Origin: Silene conica
Lineage: Eukaryota; Streptophyta; Magnoliopsida; Caryophyllales; Caryophyllaceae
Reading direction: 5' to 3'
Assembly: GCA_029255685.2 (NCBI GenBank)
Contig: CM055312.2
Location: 2,070,649 to 2,134,648, forward strand
Length of the DNA stretch: 64,000 bases
Under the pieces are notes generated by a model that worked only from the letters and a program-made list of their open reading frames with translations, searched no databases and was not told the origin of the DNA. Each line of letters begins with the position of its first letter. Position 1 is the stretch's first letter. A program made the position numbers and the translations under genes. Of this stretch, positions 15,001 through 30,000 are shown piece by piece.

Positions 15001-18000
15001 TACTTGGTTACCACATCAGCCAGTTGTTTAAATTTTAAGAGATTGACAAAAGTCAATTATCTCCAAGTGGCCCAGACACTGGTGTCCGCTAGTCTGAGTT
15101 ACTAAGACGAGGGATAAGAGAGAATTCTATAGTAGAAAGGTGCAACAAGGATCCTGTGCCTAATTGCTGGAGCACATGCAAGGAAATTTATAATTTTGAC
15201 TGTGTGCATTTAAAGAACATATCGCACTTAATCAGCTCTTCAGCTTGAGCCAAATGCTCCAAAATGGACCCCACGCTAGATGATGGTATAGCTTTTTGTC
15301 TAACTCGTGTTTTTTACATAGGTTTCAACCCCATGATATGGTATCAGCCAAAACATATAACTTAGTATAAGCAAGTTACAAATAGACTCACGTTGTCCTT
15401 ATATATGAAATAAAAAAAAAACAAAAATAACAACTTTGTTTGTGTAGTATTTTAGTACTCCTTTCACATCATCTTGGAGAAGCTAACATTGCTAAGCAAA
15501 GAGGCAAGCAAACAGATGATATGCATTCTTAAACCTTTAATATTCTTTAATATTGGTTAATTGGAGAAAACTGGGAGCCCGCACCTATTAAAGAAAAGAA
15601 ACTGTCCAATCCATAAGCTCGCAGCCGTTGTCAAGTAAGTCCTTGGTTTAAAAAGTCATTAACTTTTTCTGCTCTTGCTATTTTATCATTCGTCATTTTT
15701 TTTATATGTGAAGTATGAATGATTAGAAGGCGCCAAAGGGGGTGACAGCCGTGACACCCATGTACAAAAACTCAGAAAGACACCAATAAGGTGACACACA
15801 TATAAATGAGGACAACGGGAAGTTTAAGTGCTCAACGAGAGATGGTCACATTTTGTAAACACAAGAGTTACTCCATCCTTTGCCAATTAGAGTTGGCATA
15901 AAAACATAACCTTTTGACTTATAAAGTTCACTTCCTTTCCCCCTTGTGGGTGTGGCCCAAGCCCATTCATGGAATTTAACCTCAAAGTAAGTAGTGGAAC
16001 ACAAAAGCAATGTCATCAAAGATACTATGATTCTTGTTAATTTAAGTACACCACCAAATAGCTAAAGGAACTAACATCCAAACATCATTAATTTCATCCT
16101 CGTCCTTTGAAGCCGAAATAATGTATTTCACTTGCGAGAGTGAACCCAACAAACATCAAAAAATAAGTTCTACAAAGGTAAGACCCAAAGGAAATGAGCA
16201 AACAAGTATCTCTGCCACCACTATTATGATCATTGTCTTCATTATTAACCCTCCACCTCCGAATCAATTTTTTTCGACAATGTCAATGGTGTAGTTAGTT
16301 TGGGAGAACTACATTTAATTTCTTGCAAACCAAAAACTTCACACCTAAAATTCTAGCCGAAAAATCAAATTAAGGTCAAAAAGAGAGGAGATTTAACTGA
16401 AGAAGGGTGTAGACGAGTTTGTTGGAACAAGATGATTCACAACCTACATCAACAGGGTGTGGTGCAAATGGTGGTGTAGAAGGTAGCACGAGGGTTTGAT
16501 GTGGTGGGTTCAAGCAGGACACGGGGGCACTAGTCTCCTATGTTACTCAGACTCATTTAGAAGTACCCGACACGGGTACGTGTCCAAGTGTCGGACTCGG
16601 CTATTTTATTGAAAAATATGCACATTTTGGTCTAAAATGAGGTGTCCATGTGTCATACCCATGTCCGAGTGTCCAGTCTCGGACACGGGTACGCGAGGAA
16701 ATTAGAAGAGTCGGAGTAACATAGCTAGTCTCTGGTGGTCAGGGCACATGTCAGGGAAAGGTCAACGGAAATGATGGGCTTAGGTGGTGGAGAAGACAGA
16801 TTTAGGATGGTGTAAAATGGAAATAGAGAGGGTATCAGAAAGGAGTGGAGTGTGGAGTGGTGTTGTGGGACTAAGGTGCTAAATTTGGGGGGGTATGTCA
16901 TAAGTAGTTGTGTTAGTAGAGATGGATCAAAGAATAACAACAACAACAACAACAACAACATCAGAGCCTTAGTCCCAAAAACAGAATGGGTAGAATGGAT
17001 AGAATTGTCCAAAAATGTGAGGTCGGTAGAATGCATTGGATTTGAAGGAGTAGTAAAGTAATACTATGGCTATCAGAAATAAAGTTATTTATACATATAG
17101 AGAATCGTAGTAACGAATTATGAGATGATAAAGTAGAGCTATAGACCCAAGCTAGATCAGCCAAACTCAAGGTCTACACACACCTAAGCAAAACAAACCT
17201 TGTCAATCTAGAGAGCAAGTTGGCTTATCTGCAGTCTTATATAAATGAACGAGACATAGGGTACTTGCAATAGGTAAATGGTTTAACTCTCATCTGCAAA
17301 ATTGCTTTCACCTGATCTGTGTTCCCAATCATGATTAGTTACATAAGCTCACAAGTTACTTCATTGGCATCTATAGCTATCACCAGCAAAGATTGTAAAT
17401 AATAGAAGGATAAAATGAAAAGTCAGAACTCAGAAGAAACTTACAGCAACAACCGGGGCCCATAAACTTGCTATAGTTAACGCATTATGATTATCTACAA
17501 TAATTTGCAAAACACTGCATCAATCATCAGTTCATCATGTAGGTTACAATAACTTGTACTACACATATAAGAAACAGTTTCTCTTCTAACTTCTTATTCC
17601 ATACAAAAATGATTTTTTTTTCTAAAATAATGCTCAAATTATATTTACAAAATGAGCAAATTGGGTCGAGTTTAAAAATACTAGTAAAATAGGGTACACT
17701 TAAGATAGATATTTGGGCACCAGGGTAACGATAGAGACGCTGCATGGTGGTGCATCTTATAGAGAGCCGCTATAACACATGGAGTGTCTCAGTATCTGGT
17801 ATATTTAAAAAAAATACTATATATGTATGTTACATAAGCATCAGCGCTAGCAGAGATTTGAACCCCAGCACTAACAGCGCGCTCTATTCCTCCTTTAATA
17901 AGACGCTTGACATATTTGGCTCTTAGAGTTCTGATCCTTTGAAAACTGATGCATCCACCCAGTAAACTGGCAGTTCATTCATTTCTTTGTCTTGGGCAAA

Positions 18001-21000
18001 TACGCCACGCAGTACGGCAGTTTCAATCCATGGCTAAGATATAGGGAAAAAACTCATATGGGGACTACTGAACCCGTGTTTCTTTGGAAGTGGTTTTTTT
18101 CAAAAAAATAAATGGTTCCAAAATAAAAGAAAAGGTAGGGGGAGACTTAAAACAAACACGAAAAATGAGTACCAGATACTAGCACTTACGCTTTGAGACA
18201 AAATCATGCCACGAGTATCGAATATCTGGAAGACGCACAATAATTTGTGTAGGCCTTACTAAGGGCTGAATCTGTAGAAGAACATTTTTAAATAATACAA
18301 GAAATGTCAACAAAAAGAAAGCAAGCAACAGAAGCAATAAAAGAAGCTAAACTATATTAGGGGGGAGAAAGGGAGAGGGAGCGTGCTTCACCTGCAGGAA
18401 GTAAGCAAAAGTGAACTTGCATACGAAGATGACCAACCAAAAGAGAACATATCTGCGATAGAAAATGTCTTTAATCAAGAATCAATGACTCACAGTGAGC
18501 AAGCAAGAGAGGGAGAGGGAAGGGGGAGGAGAGGAACCTCGCATAGTCAAGAGGCTTCTCAAACAGACTGCGGCCAACATAGTATCGCTCCTGAAAACAA
18601 GGAAGTGAGAACAATTAACGAAGGGAGACCTGCACTGCTGACAAAACAACGAGCTGCGTTGTGACAATAATTTTACCTGATAAATCCATTTAAAAAACTG
18701 AAAGAATGACTGGTCAGACATTTGAGAGAAAGCATGACAAGCAGGGATCTTCAACATTAGAGCAAATAGCAGACGCAACCCAGCATAAACACCCAACATT
18801 AGAATGTATATCCGAAAGGATAATGATCTAGTTTCCTGTTTATTCCAATCTTGTAGAACCCTCCTGATATAAAAAAGTAGCCAAGATAAGAATCCTAGTA
18901 ATGTAATATCAAAAACACAAATCACAACTAAAGAAAGTAAACTCACAGATAAAAATAGATAACAGCAACAGCGCACACGCTCCACCAAAAGAACCTAATA
19001 ACCAGCCTTGAAATAGCCATCCCTCTTGCCGTTGTATATGCACCAAACATAAGCAGAACATCCAAACAACCTAGTGTCACAATATCAAACAAACCAGCAG
19101 CCAGAATTGATGTCAACAAAATAGGTTAGAAATGGCGAGAATAAGTCACAGGGAAGAGAATTTACTCACTCTCGGCAAAATTCATGACAGCAAAAGTTGG
19201 CCCAATGCTCAAAAGGAGTTTAAAAGTCTTCATATTGAGATCACCACAGAAAGCTATAATTGTTAAGGCCTGTAACATGACTTTTATCATCACTTTCATC
19301 AAGCAAATCCAGTGAGTATGATAAGCTAGAAGAGATTGACATGAACCTGGAACATGATGAACAGAAAGATCCACATGCGATGAAAACTGCGATACAAATG
19401 AAGAAAGGTCCGGTGCTCAACAAAACTGCTTTTTGCCGTCTGTTACACAGCAGCAACAAATATGAACATTAGATGAGCACTAAAATAAGTTCCACAAGCA
19501 GAAAAAATATCAAAGCTAGTGGCAGAAGACCAAATAATAAATTAAATAAGGCTTGTCCATTTGACATTCTTCAAAATACGAGCAAATTCTGAGATCCGCA
19601 ACAAAATAAAATTAAGCCATAGTCCCAAAAATGTTTAGTCGTCGGCTAACAAGAGTCATAAAAAGATCGGTGTAAAGAGTAAATACAGAAATACTCCTTC
19701 CATATCAATTTCATCTTCCTATTATGTTTAACCCGGGAGCCAATATTATAGTAAAATAACGAAAAGTAGAGAGAAGTGGTAAACAAAGACAAGAGAGAAT
19801 AGATATAAAGGACAGGGTGAAGATTACAGTGGAACAAGTCAAAAATGAAAGTGAGAAAATTATTATAGTAAGAGTGGGATGGATTGAGTAGCTAATAAAA
19901 ATTCAACATAGGAATGAAGATAATGCCTTTGTACAATAACACATTCAATATTCACTTCAGAGAATTATCTATAAAACATATACTCCTCTGATTCCAAAAC
20001 ACATGCTAGTATGCTACACCCCCAAGTTCGACAGATTAATTAAAATTTATCATCGGCATGAAGATAATGCCTTTGTACAATAACACGTTCAATATTCACT
20101 GTTGCGCTGTGTAATAACAAAGAAGGAAAAAAAAGTAACTGATGAGGGCAGTCAGTTCAGAAAATTTATCTTTAAAACATATACTCCACTGATTCCAAAA
20201 CACATGCTACACCCCCAAAGATCGACAGACTGAGCACCAATTTTTATAATCTAGTCATATATCTATAGCAAAAAATGTAGAAGCAAGAAACAAATGAAAG
20301 GAAATGCATTTGCCCAGAGATATTGAGGAAAATCAACTGCCACAAAAAGTCTCCAAATCATCTTTCTTTGAAAGTCATGATATGCGACGAACGATCGAAC
20401 TTTACCCTTTTCCGATTACTTGGCTTTCTCAAAAATGCCGACCCCTCCTTCATTGGCCATCCTAACTCTAAGCAGACAGGAGACCTATAGAGAGAAAAGA
20501 GTAGTTATGACAATATAAATTTCCTAAGAAAGACAAGTAACACTAGGTTCAAAGAAAAACAAACCAGAAATATTCATTAAAATCATCATAGTTCCGCCAA
20601 GCAGAATGTGCAGCTCTCCCATTGTTATTTCTTGACGCTTCCTACAAGTGCAAAACACATTTATTTCATAACCTAAAGGCAAGGGAGAGGGGCGCATAGC
20701 TCAGAGTGCAGAATTTGAACACCTTCTATATTACTCTATGGTCTGTATCCAATTGGATGTTTACATTTGCTTTGATTGATTTTTTAGTAAAAATGAACAA
20801 GTCGGTTTGCGATGGTTTCTTGCAATATATTACCCTTCACTCAAGCCAATAACCACTACTCCACTCCTGACCCCAATTGCAGCACCACCACTCCCCACCA
20901 GCCTCCTCCTCAACAACTGCACCACCTCTGCTCTGCCCTAGCCACCACCCACCTCTTGAACTGCCATCCTGTGTTCTCTTATTCCTCTTCCCACACACTC

Positions 21001-24000
21001 TGCTTCTCTTTCTGTCTCTTCATCGCCCACGCACAGGTGGTAGGAAGATGGAGAGAGAGAGAGAGAGAGGAGACCGGAGGCAGGGTTGTGGGGTTGATTT
21101 CAGTTAATTGAGGGAAGTGTGACTGGATTTGTCGGAGTGATGGGAGAACTGTACGCGAGTTATGGCATTCAAAACTTGCATTGGAGATATGGAGAGGTAA
21201 GGATGCACTCCATGGGTGGGGTAGGCAGGTAGGTAATTGACAACGGAGGTTGGAGTCTTGCTGCCTTGGATTGCAGCGATGGAGGAAGTGAGGATGGAAA
21301 CGAGGGAATGTCCCAGCCATAAGACACTTGCTGGCTTAAAAACAGATGAGAATTTGATCATTTTGTATAAGCAGAAGTTGCCAAAAAAAGAAAATAGAAA
21401 TAACATAACTGAATGAAAGGAGCAATACTTAATAGACCTAGTCCGGCAAAGCCAATGCAGATCAGGCCCATCGGCATTCAGCCATTCACACGACAATATC
21501 GGACATAAAAGAAAAACTCAGTAACAACACTAGCTCGTAGGACACTATAAGCAGCTTTGCCTACTCGAGTCAGGAAGCATGATATGTTTTCAAAGAGGAA
21601 TCAGCATAAAGATAGAGAAGCATCACAAATCATATAAAAACCGGCAACGACATTCAAAAATCCCCAGTGAATAAGCCAATTATATTCGCAAAGAGAAACA
21701 AGCATGTAAGAGCATCCTAAAATCCCGTGTAAATCTTTGCTTCTAGCCAAGTGACACTATGACACCATTAAAGCTCAAGCAATACAGACTTCGCTTTAAA
21801 TAAGGAAGAAGTAAATAGTCAAAAATAAAGTGAAACTTGAAAGACCCACAATGTCTGGAAAAAAAGACTAGAAAAATAACAAGAGAGAACAACAAATAGT
21901 TTTTAAAGAGAAAGACTCGTTATTCTTTGGTTTTGAATAATGAAGGAGTAAAGCAAAATGGCTCCTTAAGCTGGCTAAGTTTCTTACTTTCTTTTAATTG
22001 AGAAGTAGTGGACATTCAATGTATTCTCAACGTTATTTTCAATTTCAGATCATTTGAAGTTGTTGGGGTAAGGCCGCATAATCGGACCCCACTTACTCCG
22101 CTATTTGCAAGATCCTTAAAGCAACCAGAAAGAATGTCGTTGGCGCTGTATGGATACAACAACCAATAATGGAAGTATCAATGTTCTGTAGGAAAATCCG
22201 AAAATTACACCGACTAAAGGACAGGGATTTGTTAGACTATGAACACTAATCAGCACACCAAAGCTGAGACCTTCGGAATATTTTAACCAAGCAATCATTA
22301 TGAAACAATTGTGAAACGATGAAAGTAAATGACGACACAAGATACCAAATTAAAGTGGGAAAGCAATCCAAAATCAGGTGTAATAAACCTACCATAATAA
22401 GAATAACATGAAGAACCAAGTTACGAAAATAAAAAATAAACAATAGTGTACATGAGTGCACCCAAGGTTACCGAATTCCCTCGATGCCCTACAAATCGTG
22501 AATTGCTAAAAGCGAATTCTATCATGTTGCTTACTGAAAATACATATAACACACTTTTTATAAGAGCGAATCACGTATTGGTAAGGACGTATTCATAGCG
22601 AATTCGGTAACCGTGAGTGCACCAATTATTTCTCAACACTTTCCACTTTCCACTAATCTCACACGAAAATGAACTTTTTCACTGGGTGATACAGACAACA
22701 AACTGAAATAACTCACTTACCAAAGACAGTATTTCGTAAATAGGACATATAATTTTCTCGTGAAAAGAGACAGAGTCATGTTCAGTTCTACAGCTTTCAG
22801 CAAAATAAGCTTCTCCGTGATCCAAGATTGCATCTAACTCTTTCGCCATCTGCAAGCCACCAACTTAATTTCAAATACCACATATGTCCATGTAAAACCC
22901 TAGGCAGAAGTATCCAATTATATCACATCGAGAAAAAAGTACCTACTAGAAAAACTAAGTAAAAGAAAAACTTAAAAGATCCAAAGAGACATACATTGTG
23001 GAATAAGTAGCAAATGCATTCAGGAATAAACCGAACATTAGCAGCCTCCCCCCAAATAAGGAAGTACAGAGAAACAACAAAAAGTTTCCTCTCGCGAGTA
23101 ATTGCATCAGAGCTGAAGGGGAAAAGGTAGTTAGTTACAGGGGATGATGTCACTATCTAAAATATCTGGGGCAATGGTTAGTTTACAGACCTGTTCCATG
23201 CTATTCGTATCCGCAGATATTTGCACCATCTAAAGTAATTGTCCAGTACCTTCTTGTAAACCTCATTGATAGCCTTCTCATCTATTTTCTGCCAATGCCA
23301 GATGAAACAATCAAAAGCTATAAGCATAAATATAAGTTTACAAAAAAGATCTGCTATAATGGGAGGATTAAACACAAAAAAAATCATACCACAAAGTCCA
23401 AACTACAAATCAAATAAACTGCAGCTAACATGCAGATCATATCAAAACACTTGACCAAATGAAGCGGAAACATAGGTGATACCATCATATACTAGAGGCA
23501 AAGATATATAAAGTTATAAGAAAAAGCATTAATTTAATCAGTCTTAACCTAGATAGTTAACAATAAAAGTTTATGATCAAGAGGCACCAAGCCTTCGACA
23601 GAAAATGGCATACGTAGACATGGTGTTTTGGGAAGGTTGAAAAGGCTATGGTATCAAAAAGCAACTTTCACATAATCATTTACATCATGTTTCACCGTAT
23701 GAATTGGTCTTCTCATTTCATACGACGACAAAAAAAAGGCTTGTTTGAAGGTCAACCAATATGCAATGTCACACATTAACCAAAAATTCTGAACTTAAGG
23801 TTCATTAGACAAAAAAAAATTAATTCAAATAGCAATAATACCTAAACCAAAGAACATTATCAAGCTCAACAAGTTGAATGAGAATGCTTTCAATGGTAAA
23901 CAAAACACATATAGCTCTTTGACAGCAAAAAAATACCACTCACAGGATCACGCTCATCTGGCAAACCCAGGCGAGATTGTGCATTTGCAATAGCAAGGAT

Positions 24001-27000
24001 GACATTTTCACGTTGATTTCTTATATTATCCCTCTGCAAAAAAAACTCAAGAATAGATTAGAAATGGTGCAAGAAGCCTACACAAAACAAAAAGTAGTAA
24101 GAACACTGAAAGAAACAACACAAAACAGAGTCAGCCAACACCCCCTCCCCTCTTACCAAAGCAGAATATAATCCTAAAGAATTCATGACATTTTCAGTTT
24201 TCTCCTTCACTGTCAAGGAACTGCAGACAAGTCATGAAAATTTTGACATTTTAAGGAGAGGATTCTGCCACAGAAACATCCAAAACCTGCTTTTGTATTA
24301 GAACTCTACGGTTATACATTTCTTTAATTGCACAGATAAAGAATATAGATTGACATGTCATTTCCCTAAAATGTCAAGGAACTGCAGACAAGTCGTGAAA
24401 ATTTCGACATTTTAAGGAAATGACATGCATTGTGTAGCAGTTTCCAGTTCCACCCCAAAAGAGGCTTTTGCCCCAGAGACATCCAAAACCTGCTTTTGTA
24501 TCAGAACTCTGCAATTATCCAGTTCTCTAATTGATGACATAAAGAATATAGATTGAGGATCCAAACAATCATAAGAACTAATCAAGAGCATGTAAACACT
24601 CTTGTCACCATCAGATGAAATTCATAAGCTTTAGAGTTACCTCTTACGAAAGACCAAAATGAGAAATAGAGAGATAAGCTAGAGCACGCCGATTAAAAAA
24701 AAAAGAAAAAAAATCATGATGCAGGCAAAAGTAAATGAAAATTATCAAAGCAATAACAAGCACAACAATCTTATATACAAAATTAGATAAAAGTCAGGAC
24801 AAACCTGGAAACCAAAGACAAATTCCAAAAGATCAAACATATCCAAATTTCGTTTGCCAGAAACCTCAAAAGAAGCAGGAAGTCTAGGAAAGGTTTCAGC
24901 ATACATAATAGCAGATATAGCAGCTCTAACCTGATCAGAAAAGCCAGTAAATAGTACTTGGATTAATAATGGGAAAAAGGATGGAACACGGAAGGAGAAA
25001 CACAGACAGCAGAAAGTTAACAATTAGCACCACTGATGAGGTGCAAATATAGCATATAGAATGTCTGGATATAAATACAAGCATTCGCCCAAATCATCAT
25101 TCAGTATTGAAGGGGAAAGTCCCTGAAAAGAAACTGTAGAAGACACACTGATCTGGAATACAGAACAAAAGCGTCTAAGAGCGAGTCGCTAATTCTTGCC
25201 TCTGGAAAAACACCAATGGCATTGGTCAAAGATGGAGCTTCCAATGGAATAATGTTGTATGGAATGAGCTCCCCAGACGCATCTGATTTTTCAACTCTTC
25301 TTAACTGGGACCACAATGAGAAGCAACAGGTACCACAAAAATGTGAATTAGAACAATTTAATATATGAGCAAATTCGACGCAATGTGACCGATAAATAGT
25401 ACAGCTACCATGGATTAAATTTTATTATTTATATTTCCGACCCCCCTTACCCCGCAATTTGCGGGAGCCATTGAGGCACTTGGGTAATGTTGTTGCAATG
25501 TTATTGTTGTATTGATTTTTCCACCTACAGGCATGTGTATACAGATAAAGCCCTATACTCGCAACAAACAGGCGAGGCAAAACTTAGATATCCACAAATA
25601 GCAAAATCATTTTACAAAAGAGAAATCTGTTGCTCAAGAATCTAGACTGACAAACCGACAAACAACAAAACATGTCTCCAAGCTCGGGTAAATATCCTCT
25701 AACCCATCCCCGTGAAGGTATCCCAAGCACAAGACCACAACTGAGTAGGAAAAAAATCAGGAGGAAACATCAAAGTTCCCCCAATACTCTAACACAAAGG
25801 GCTCCGAAACCAAATACTATACACCAGGAATAGGAGCCATACCTCCTCCATAATTAGTCTTCCTACTTCGGGAGCTGCATCATTGCTTAAGGCTTTCATC
25901 ACCTCGACCAGAGCTCTTAAAGTAGCAAATATTTTCCTCCTCTCCACCAATCTGTAATAGCACGGTACAAAATTTAGTTTGTTGTAATGTTGACGAGTGA
26001 GAACAACAACAATATCATTTTCCATTCAAGCAACTAACCCACGTGAGGGATGAAAATCAATACAGAACTGATGAGATTATACGACTAATACGTCTAAGAA
26101 AAAGATTTATTCATTACTCTACGCATAAGATTGCAACCAAGTAGCCAACTGATGAGCAGAAAACGAACACTACGCATCAAGAAGAGACCATAAAGGTCTG
26201 CTCAGCCTAATTATATCTTAGTAAGTAAACGGAGAACTTGTTCCCCATTTCCTAAGGAGCGAAAGACTTGTTATTCTTTAACTTTGTGTTGAGTCCCCCG
26301 CAGCGGGCTTATAGAATTAGGTGCATGAGACTCGCCCACAAGCAAGTGAGGTTCCATCCTAAAACCAATTGGTGACAGGAGGAGTAGCCCACTTACTTAT
26401 AAAGTATCCCCATCACCTATTATTCTACCGATGTGGGACAATGCCGCCCACACACATATGGAAAGAGACCTCGACACTTTGAAATATGATAAATAAAGTT
26501 GTCACATACTATGCTTCTCATGTAGTAAAATTAGAGCACACTGGCACATATCTTAGTAAATTTACACTAAGGGGAATGTGAAAAAAACCTCGTAAATTTG
26601 TGCATGTCAGGAACTTCCGCCAAAAGTTGGCGGGAGCTATTGAGGCACTAGGTAAACTTGTCACTGTTGACGTGAACAAGGAATCTAGTAAGAAACCAAA
26701 GAGGTTAAGAATTTGTCACACATACAATTTAATATCAGGTTCAATATTAATCATTGCACCATAAGTACAACTCATATAACCTGATGGGACCGTCAAAAAA
26801 TTTAAATAACACTCTCGTTGCCTAAATTTTTACTAGCAAGGAAGGAGGGCAACTAGAAAAACTACTGCACTTAAAAATGGACAATAGCAAAAGAGCTTAT
26901 GTTTTACTCTGTTAACTTCCTTAATACAATATCAATAGCTATGCAAGACTACTTAAACGTAACCAAAAAAAATATTCAGAAGGAAATTAGAACTTCACAT

Positions 27001-30000
27001 TCCACAAAACAACCACCTCTTAGTTTGGAGAGGGGCAAGGTGCACAGAGGTGCTAAGGGCGGAGGCGACGGCTAGCGCCTTTTCAACGCAAGACACCCTG
27101 GTTTTGGTAACAGAACTGTATTTTTCAAATAACTTTGGGCAACAATACCCGTTTAGGAGTTTTCAGGTTGGCCAACATGTAAGGGAGTAACGGTAATTAA
27201 AGATCTAAAAGAAAAGGTTATGGAAAGTGTGTACTGGTGTTAGGTAGGCCTTATCTAAAAAGCGCATCTAAAATGTAAGTTGTTTTGGCTAATGCCTCAT
27301 TCAAGGCTCACTATTCTAAACGAAGGACCCCCTCAAATTAACTCAAACGGAAGAAGAACTCAACAAAATTTCCATGCTTCCACTCACGTCATCAGAAGAC
27401 CACAGGAACAGTCAGCCTTACATTTTTCATCCTTCTCTTCGAGGATGGAGCAACATGCTCAGCATTATGTCATTGACTAGCTAATACCATCAAAATACAC
27501 ATATTTGTAGGGGGGCCCTTTAGATAATCATCCCGTGAATTTGTTTAGTAAAAGAAGGAAACTTCATTGCATGGCTCCTAGCTTTGCATTGTGGGTTCAC
27601 AATGTGAACGTCAAAATACACACCTTTTTAACAGCCATTTTGAATTAGTACATTATATCCATCCATAAGGAAACAATAACAAAGAACAAAGAAAAGCTAC
27701 GGGCACAACAACAATGACAACTCTACAGCACATTCTCGGCTATAATAAGAACACAAAAATGGAACACAACATCATTAGGCAAAGAATAGTGAATTGGCAT
27801 TTACTCTCCAAAATTCGTGCTAAAGACTCCTGACTCCTGCCATTTCTGCTCTTCACGTTGAATATCATCCACTCTGTGTCTTTGCTTGTACCTCTGGTAA
27901 AACTCCCAAAGACGTTCGACGTCACGGTTACGATCTATTTGAGTACCATCTCTTTTTGCAAGTTTTTGCTGAAGCATACACCAGTTAACAGAATTCACAT
28001 CATAAGATAACTAGGACAGGTCTATTAAAACCTTAAGCATGTACAAAAACAACTATATCAAACCACTTCCAAACAAATCTAGAATTATTTAGACAAATGA
28101 TAGTAGATTGATACCTTAATTACAGACATCAAACCAGTCTTGAACTGTAGAACACCTCTACCTTCACTGTTTGGATCCAAATTTTGCGCCATAGTATACG
28201 CCTGCTCACACACTAAAAGCACATATAGAATTCATCAGGGTACGTTTTTTTCTCTATTATGTATCTACATGTAACTAAATAAAGACAATTAAAGATTCTT
28301 AGTGGTGCAATTTTGCCGCTTAACTGAAAGAGGGTTTCCCCTTCAAATTGAGGGGTAAACTACTAGACTTCTCAAAAATATTTCCATCTTTGGGTTGGAC
28401 TAGAAGTGCAACTTCAGCTGGTTTTTGAAAATTCATAGTTTGGGGCGACTCCAGAAAACACAAAGCTGGAACCCTTGATAAGTCCAAACATCAAAAACGC
28501 TTCAAAATATACGCTATCATTGCTCTGCATTCATGACAGTGAAGTTCCGCTGGTTCTTACCAAGTTGCTACTTAAATGAATTTCGCGACGACCACACAAA
28601 CTAAAAGGATACTCTTTCCATCCCACTTTTATCATCCTACTTTCAATTTTGGTATTCTTCAACAAATAGTGATCAAATACTACCTTTACCGCTAATTTAA
28701 AAGGAAAAAGAGACAATATCACTGTAGGGATTAATAGGAGCACCTGACTAGAAGCTATGTTGGAAATCCAATATTCCTCCTTATTAAAAATAAAAAAGGG
28801 ACAATTAACTTGCGAAGAACTACGATTGAGAAGAGACAATAAAACTGGGAACAAAAAGATCCGGGATACTCTTCTACAGTCATCGATTTCTCAACCCTAC
28901 AGAATAAAATTTGGGGACAATATGATAATAGTCCATAAAAAGATACGTAGTCCTTCGTAGTCAGATTTCTCAAACCTTCAAATGCCACAATGGATTTCAC
29001 CTCCACAACATCCGCTATCAATACTTGACATTCATCACAGTACAATTCTGCTGACTTCTACCAATTTGCAATTTACATGAATTTCTCAATGGCCACACAA
29101 ACTAGAAAAATTCGAAATTTCAAACCAAAAATGTCTGAACAAACGATAATAGTCCATAATACTATACGTAGTTTTCACACAGTCATCGATTTCTCAAAAC
29201 TTCAACCACCACCGCCACAGCAGAAATACAAACTATTCTCCAGAGCATAAAGAACCAGATTCACAACCTTAGTTTTCTTACTCCAACACTTCACCTTAAC
29301 CGCGCATCACATATCCAGCACGACACTCCAATACCTCAATTTATTCCAAAATGTAAAACAATAACACGAAAAGTACCTGACACTGCATCGTGTCCCACAG
29401 TTACAAGTTACAACAGAGTCAGAGTAAGATAACATCATTTAAAAAACAACCTGTTCTACAGAGCGTCAGAGCATAAAGGACCAGATTCACATCCGTATCT
29501 TACTCCAACACTTCACTTACTTTAACCGCACATCACATATCCAGACACTCCAACACCTCATTTTATCCCAAAATCATAAAGCCATAACGCTAAAGTATCA
29601 ATCAACATGTCCTGTCCGACACTTGCAGCCAAGTCGGAGTAGCCTAATAACTACAAAATCAAATACTCCGCACCAGATTCACAACTTTATCTTACTCCAA
29701 CACTTCACTTTCACCGCGCTTATTATTATCCACACAACAATCTGAAAGAGTACTAAACACCGTATATACTTACAAGAAATACGACCTATTCAGTTCTACA
29801 GAGCATAAGCCATAAAGTACGAGATTCACAACCTTATCTATTATCTTACTTCGACACTTCACTTTAACCGCGCACAGCGCAACACATATTCAACACGACA
29901 CTCTGACACCTCACTTCCAAAAACATAAAACGATAACACTAAAAGGATCAAACACCGACACACCGTATGGTGTCCGACTCGGTTTCATAATTCGCGATGG

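Larger units (their letters stand above)
14054..17444. other. Large CALS10 intron (3.4 kb) between exons 21 and 20
   Basis: No exon of this or another gene found. It contains the hairpin at 14249-14347, a single CTATGTTACTC-type end at 14668, an hAT-type MITE at 16538-16724, and an (AAC)n microsatellite at about 16938-16960. The rest is unremarkable AT-rich sequence. Confidence 0.75.
13967..19439 (-). other. CALS10 first membrane-spanning cluster (exons 13-21)
   Basis: Residues about 469-747. Hydrophobic stretches are visible near MWIFLFIMFQALTIIAF (490-506), CLDVLLMFGAY (534-544), FFWWSVCAVAVIYFYL (558-574), IYILMLGVYAGLRLLFALML (592-611), YVLFWLVIFVCKFTFAYFL (655-673) and the stretch 707-742 that ends before GARDRLGE. 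This fits the six-helix N-terminal cluster known for plant callose synthases. After it comes the long central cytosolic loop. The cluster is split by a 3.4-kb intron (14054-17444). Confidence 0.8.

Noticed and set aside
19699..19893. Possible Stowaway MITE
   Set aside because: Only the first ~12 bases of the ends resemble the family; no TA duplication.
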